Positions 6,220-7,228 of a stretch of DNA of 7,228 nt are shown in pieces. This DNA is from Acidobacteriota bacterium (GTDB lineage Bacteria; Acidobacteriota; Vicinamibacteria; Vicinamibacterales; JAFNAJ01). The notes below the pieces were generated by a model, which searched no databases, was not told the origin of the DNA, and saw nothing but the letters and a program-made list of their open reading frames with translations. A program made the translations under genes and the position numbers. Location of the stretch: NCBI GenBank assembly GCA_017860085.1, contig JAFNAJ010000129.1, positions 1 through 7,228 of the forward strand, read 5' to 3'. The first letter of the stretch is position 1. Each line of letters opens with the position of its first letter.

Positions 6220-6232
6220 AGTATAACGCAAA
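6220..6232 (-). promoter_or_regulatory. Probable promoter of the TonB-dependent receptor gene (-10 region)
   Basis: On the minus strand this reads TTTGCG-T-TATACT, with a strong -10 hexamer TATACT at 6220-6225. Transcription would begin near 6213, giving a leader of about 76 nt, similar to that proposed for actA. No consensus -35 is visible. The TTTGCG-y-TAkAmT arrangement is shared with the actA promoter. Confidence 0.55.
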
Positions 6233-6272
6233 CAGTTGGGAGCCGATCGACGCTGAGACCCCGCCGGATGCA

Positions 6273-6296
6273 GCGGCCGCTCTTCAGACCGGCCGC
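6273..6296 (-). terminator. Weak hairpin after the deacylase gene
   Basis: A 7-bp stem, GCGGCCG (6273-6279) with CGGCCGC (6290-6296), encloses a ten-base loop, starting 3 bp beyond the deacylase stop. There is no U tract downstream on the minus strand. It could slow or end transcription before the receptor promoter, but GC-rich pairing of this length may be fortuitous. Confidence 0.25.
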
Positions 6297-6298
6297 CG

Positions 6299-7228
6299 CT
6301 AGCGCCGGGTCGCTGGACCCTGGAGCACGCGTCCCGGCCGGGCGGGGGTCATGGCCTTCCCATCGAACACGACCTGCCCGTTGACGACGACCAGCGAGAA
6401 TCCCTCGGCGTACTGATGGGGCTGCTCGAACGTTGCACGATCGGCCACCGTCGCCGGGTCCCACACGGCCAGGTCGGCCTTCATCCCCACCCGGATCAGC
6501 CCACGGTCCTGCAGACCCACCCGCTGGGCCGGCATCGATGTCATCTTGCGCACGGCCTCCTCGAGGACGATGACCTGCTTCTCACGGACGTAGACGCCCA
6601 GCACGCGTGCGAACGTTCCATAGCTCCGCGGGTGAGGATGCGCCTTCCCGAAGATGGGCACCTCGCCGTCCGACGCGATCATCGTTGCTGCGTGACGCAG
6701 GATGCGGACGAGATCGTCCTCGCTGATCGCGTGGAAGATCCCCTGGCAACCGCCCTGCTCGACGACCCACATGGCGAGATCAGCCGCGTGCTCAGCGGTA
6801 GGCTCGACACCCCTGGTCCGCAGGAGATCGGCGAAACTCTTCCCAGCCAGCGACGCGTCCCAGGGGCAGTTCGCCAGGACGATGTTCCTCGGATCGCCGC
6901 CGCCGCGCTCGTCCCGGATCAGAGCCGCGCTCTCGCCGCGGATCTTCGCTCGCGTGGTGGGATCCTTCAACCGCGTCACCAGCCCCTGGCGCCCGCCGTC
7001 CTGGGCCCACGAGGGGAATAGCGCGGCCTGGATGCTCGTGCTCGAGGCCGTGTAGGGATACTGGTCCACGGTGGCATCGACACCGCGGGCACGCGCCTGG
7101 TCCACCAGGCGAAGCGTCTCGACGCTCTTGCCCCAATAGGCCTTCCCGATGATCTTGTGGTGCGTGACCTGCGTCGGCAGGCCGCCCTGCTCGCCGATGG
7201 CGATGGTTTCGGCCACGCTCTCGACGAC
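6299..7228 (-). CDS. N-acyl-D-amino-acid deacylase family amidohydrolase, N-terminus missing
   Basis: C-terminal 309 residues of a metal-dependent amidohydrolase whose start lies beyond the right end. The family hydrolyses N-acyl-D-amino acids to a D-amino acid and a carboxylate and usually has about 480-580 residues, so some 200 are missing, including the first HxH metal motif. Visible signatures are LPTQVTHHKIIG (H23-H24 of the fragment, metal-binding region), DATVDQYPYTASSTS, MIASDGEVP with the likely catalytic Asp187, then HPHPRSYGTFARVLG, and the C-terminal MTSMPAQRVGL and VGMKADLAVWDP segments that close the composite beta domain. A GTG at 7216 would cut the conserved helix before THHK, so it is not the true start. 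Substrate specificity (D-amino acid, D-glutamate, or a dipeptide-like amide) cannot be told from this part. Location is uncertain because any signal peptide is outside the window. The TonB receptor follows on the same strand after 161 bp, with its own likely promoter. Confidence 0.88.
   Translation of the reverse strand, partial: VVESVAETIAIGEQGGLPTQVTHHKIIGKAYWGKSVETLRLVDQARARGVDATVDQYPYTASSTSIQAALFPSWAQDGGRQGLVTRLKDPTTRAKIRGESAALIRDERGGGDPRNIVLANCPWDASLAGKSFADLLRTRGVEPTAEHAADLAMWVVEQGGCQGIFHAISEDDLVRILRHAATMIASDGEVPIFGKAHPHPRSYGTFARVLGVYVREKQVIVLEEAVRKMTSMPAQRVGLQDRGLIRVGMKADLAVWDPATVADRATFEQPHQYAEGFSLVVVNGQVVFDGKAMTPARPGRVLQGPATRR

Overview
This is a GC-rich bacterial window holding five protein-coding genes, two of them cut by the window ends. 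Three features point to Acidobacteriota, possibly a Vicinamibacteria-type organism: an alternative complex III actA-actB pair, a 1000-residue Oar-like TonB-dependent receptor with an N-terminal carboxypeptidase-regulatory domain, and very high GC. This placement is inference from gene content, since no rRNA or other taxonomic marker is present.

Layout. At the left, transcribed leftwards, are actA (pentaheme cytochrome c, 1007-1657) and the first 323 codons of actB (1-970). They form the start of an operon for alternative complex III, the quinol-oxidising complex that replaces cytochrome bc1. A 217-bp divergent intergenic region (1658-1874) carries a probable actA promoter. Transcribed rightwards are an eight-cysteine zinc-ribbon-like protein of unknown function (1875-2324) and, 50 bp later, a two-domain thioredoxin-fold protein disulfide oxidoreductase (2375-3046). 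A GC-rich hairpin separates this pair from the convergent TonB-dependent receptor (3135-6137, leftwards). Upstream of the receptor, on the same strand, is the C-terminal 309 residues of an N-acyl-D-amino-acid deacylase family amidohydrolase (6299-7228). No stretch longer than 300 bases lacks a gene.

Main discovery. The disulfide oxidoreductase is interrupted by an in-frame TGA at 2816-2818, exactly where the first catalytic cysteine of its C-terminal CxxC should be (T-P-T-[TGA]-P-H-C-P). Coding continues in frame for 75 more codons with an intact thioredoxin-fold domain. A perfect 6-bp stem with a CGUGA loop lies directly downstream and fits the geometry of a bacterial SECIS element. I read this as one 223-residue selenoprotein with a conventional CxxC in its N-terminal domain and a UxxC redox centre in its C-terminal domain. 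Ordinary gene calling would split it into a truncated protein and a spurious 69-residue ORF. The genome's selenocysteine machinery lies outside this window, so the call rests on the site, the hairpin and the intact downstream domain.

The other genes look like ordinary respiration, outer-membrane transport and amide-hydrolysis functions. The zinc-ribbon gene and the selenoprotein may be co-expressed. No tRNA, rRNA, CRISPR array, insertion sequence or attachment site was seen.
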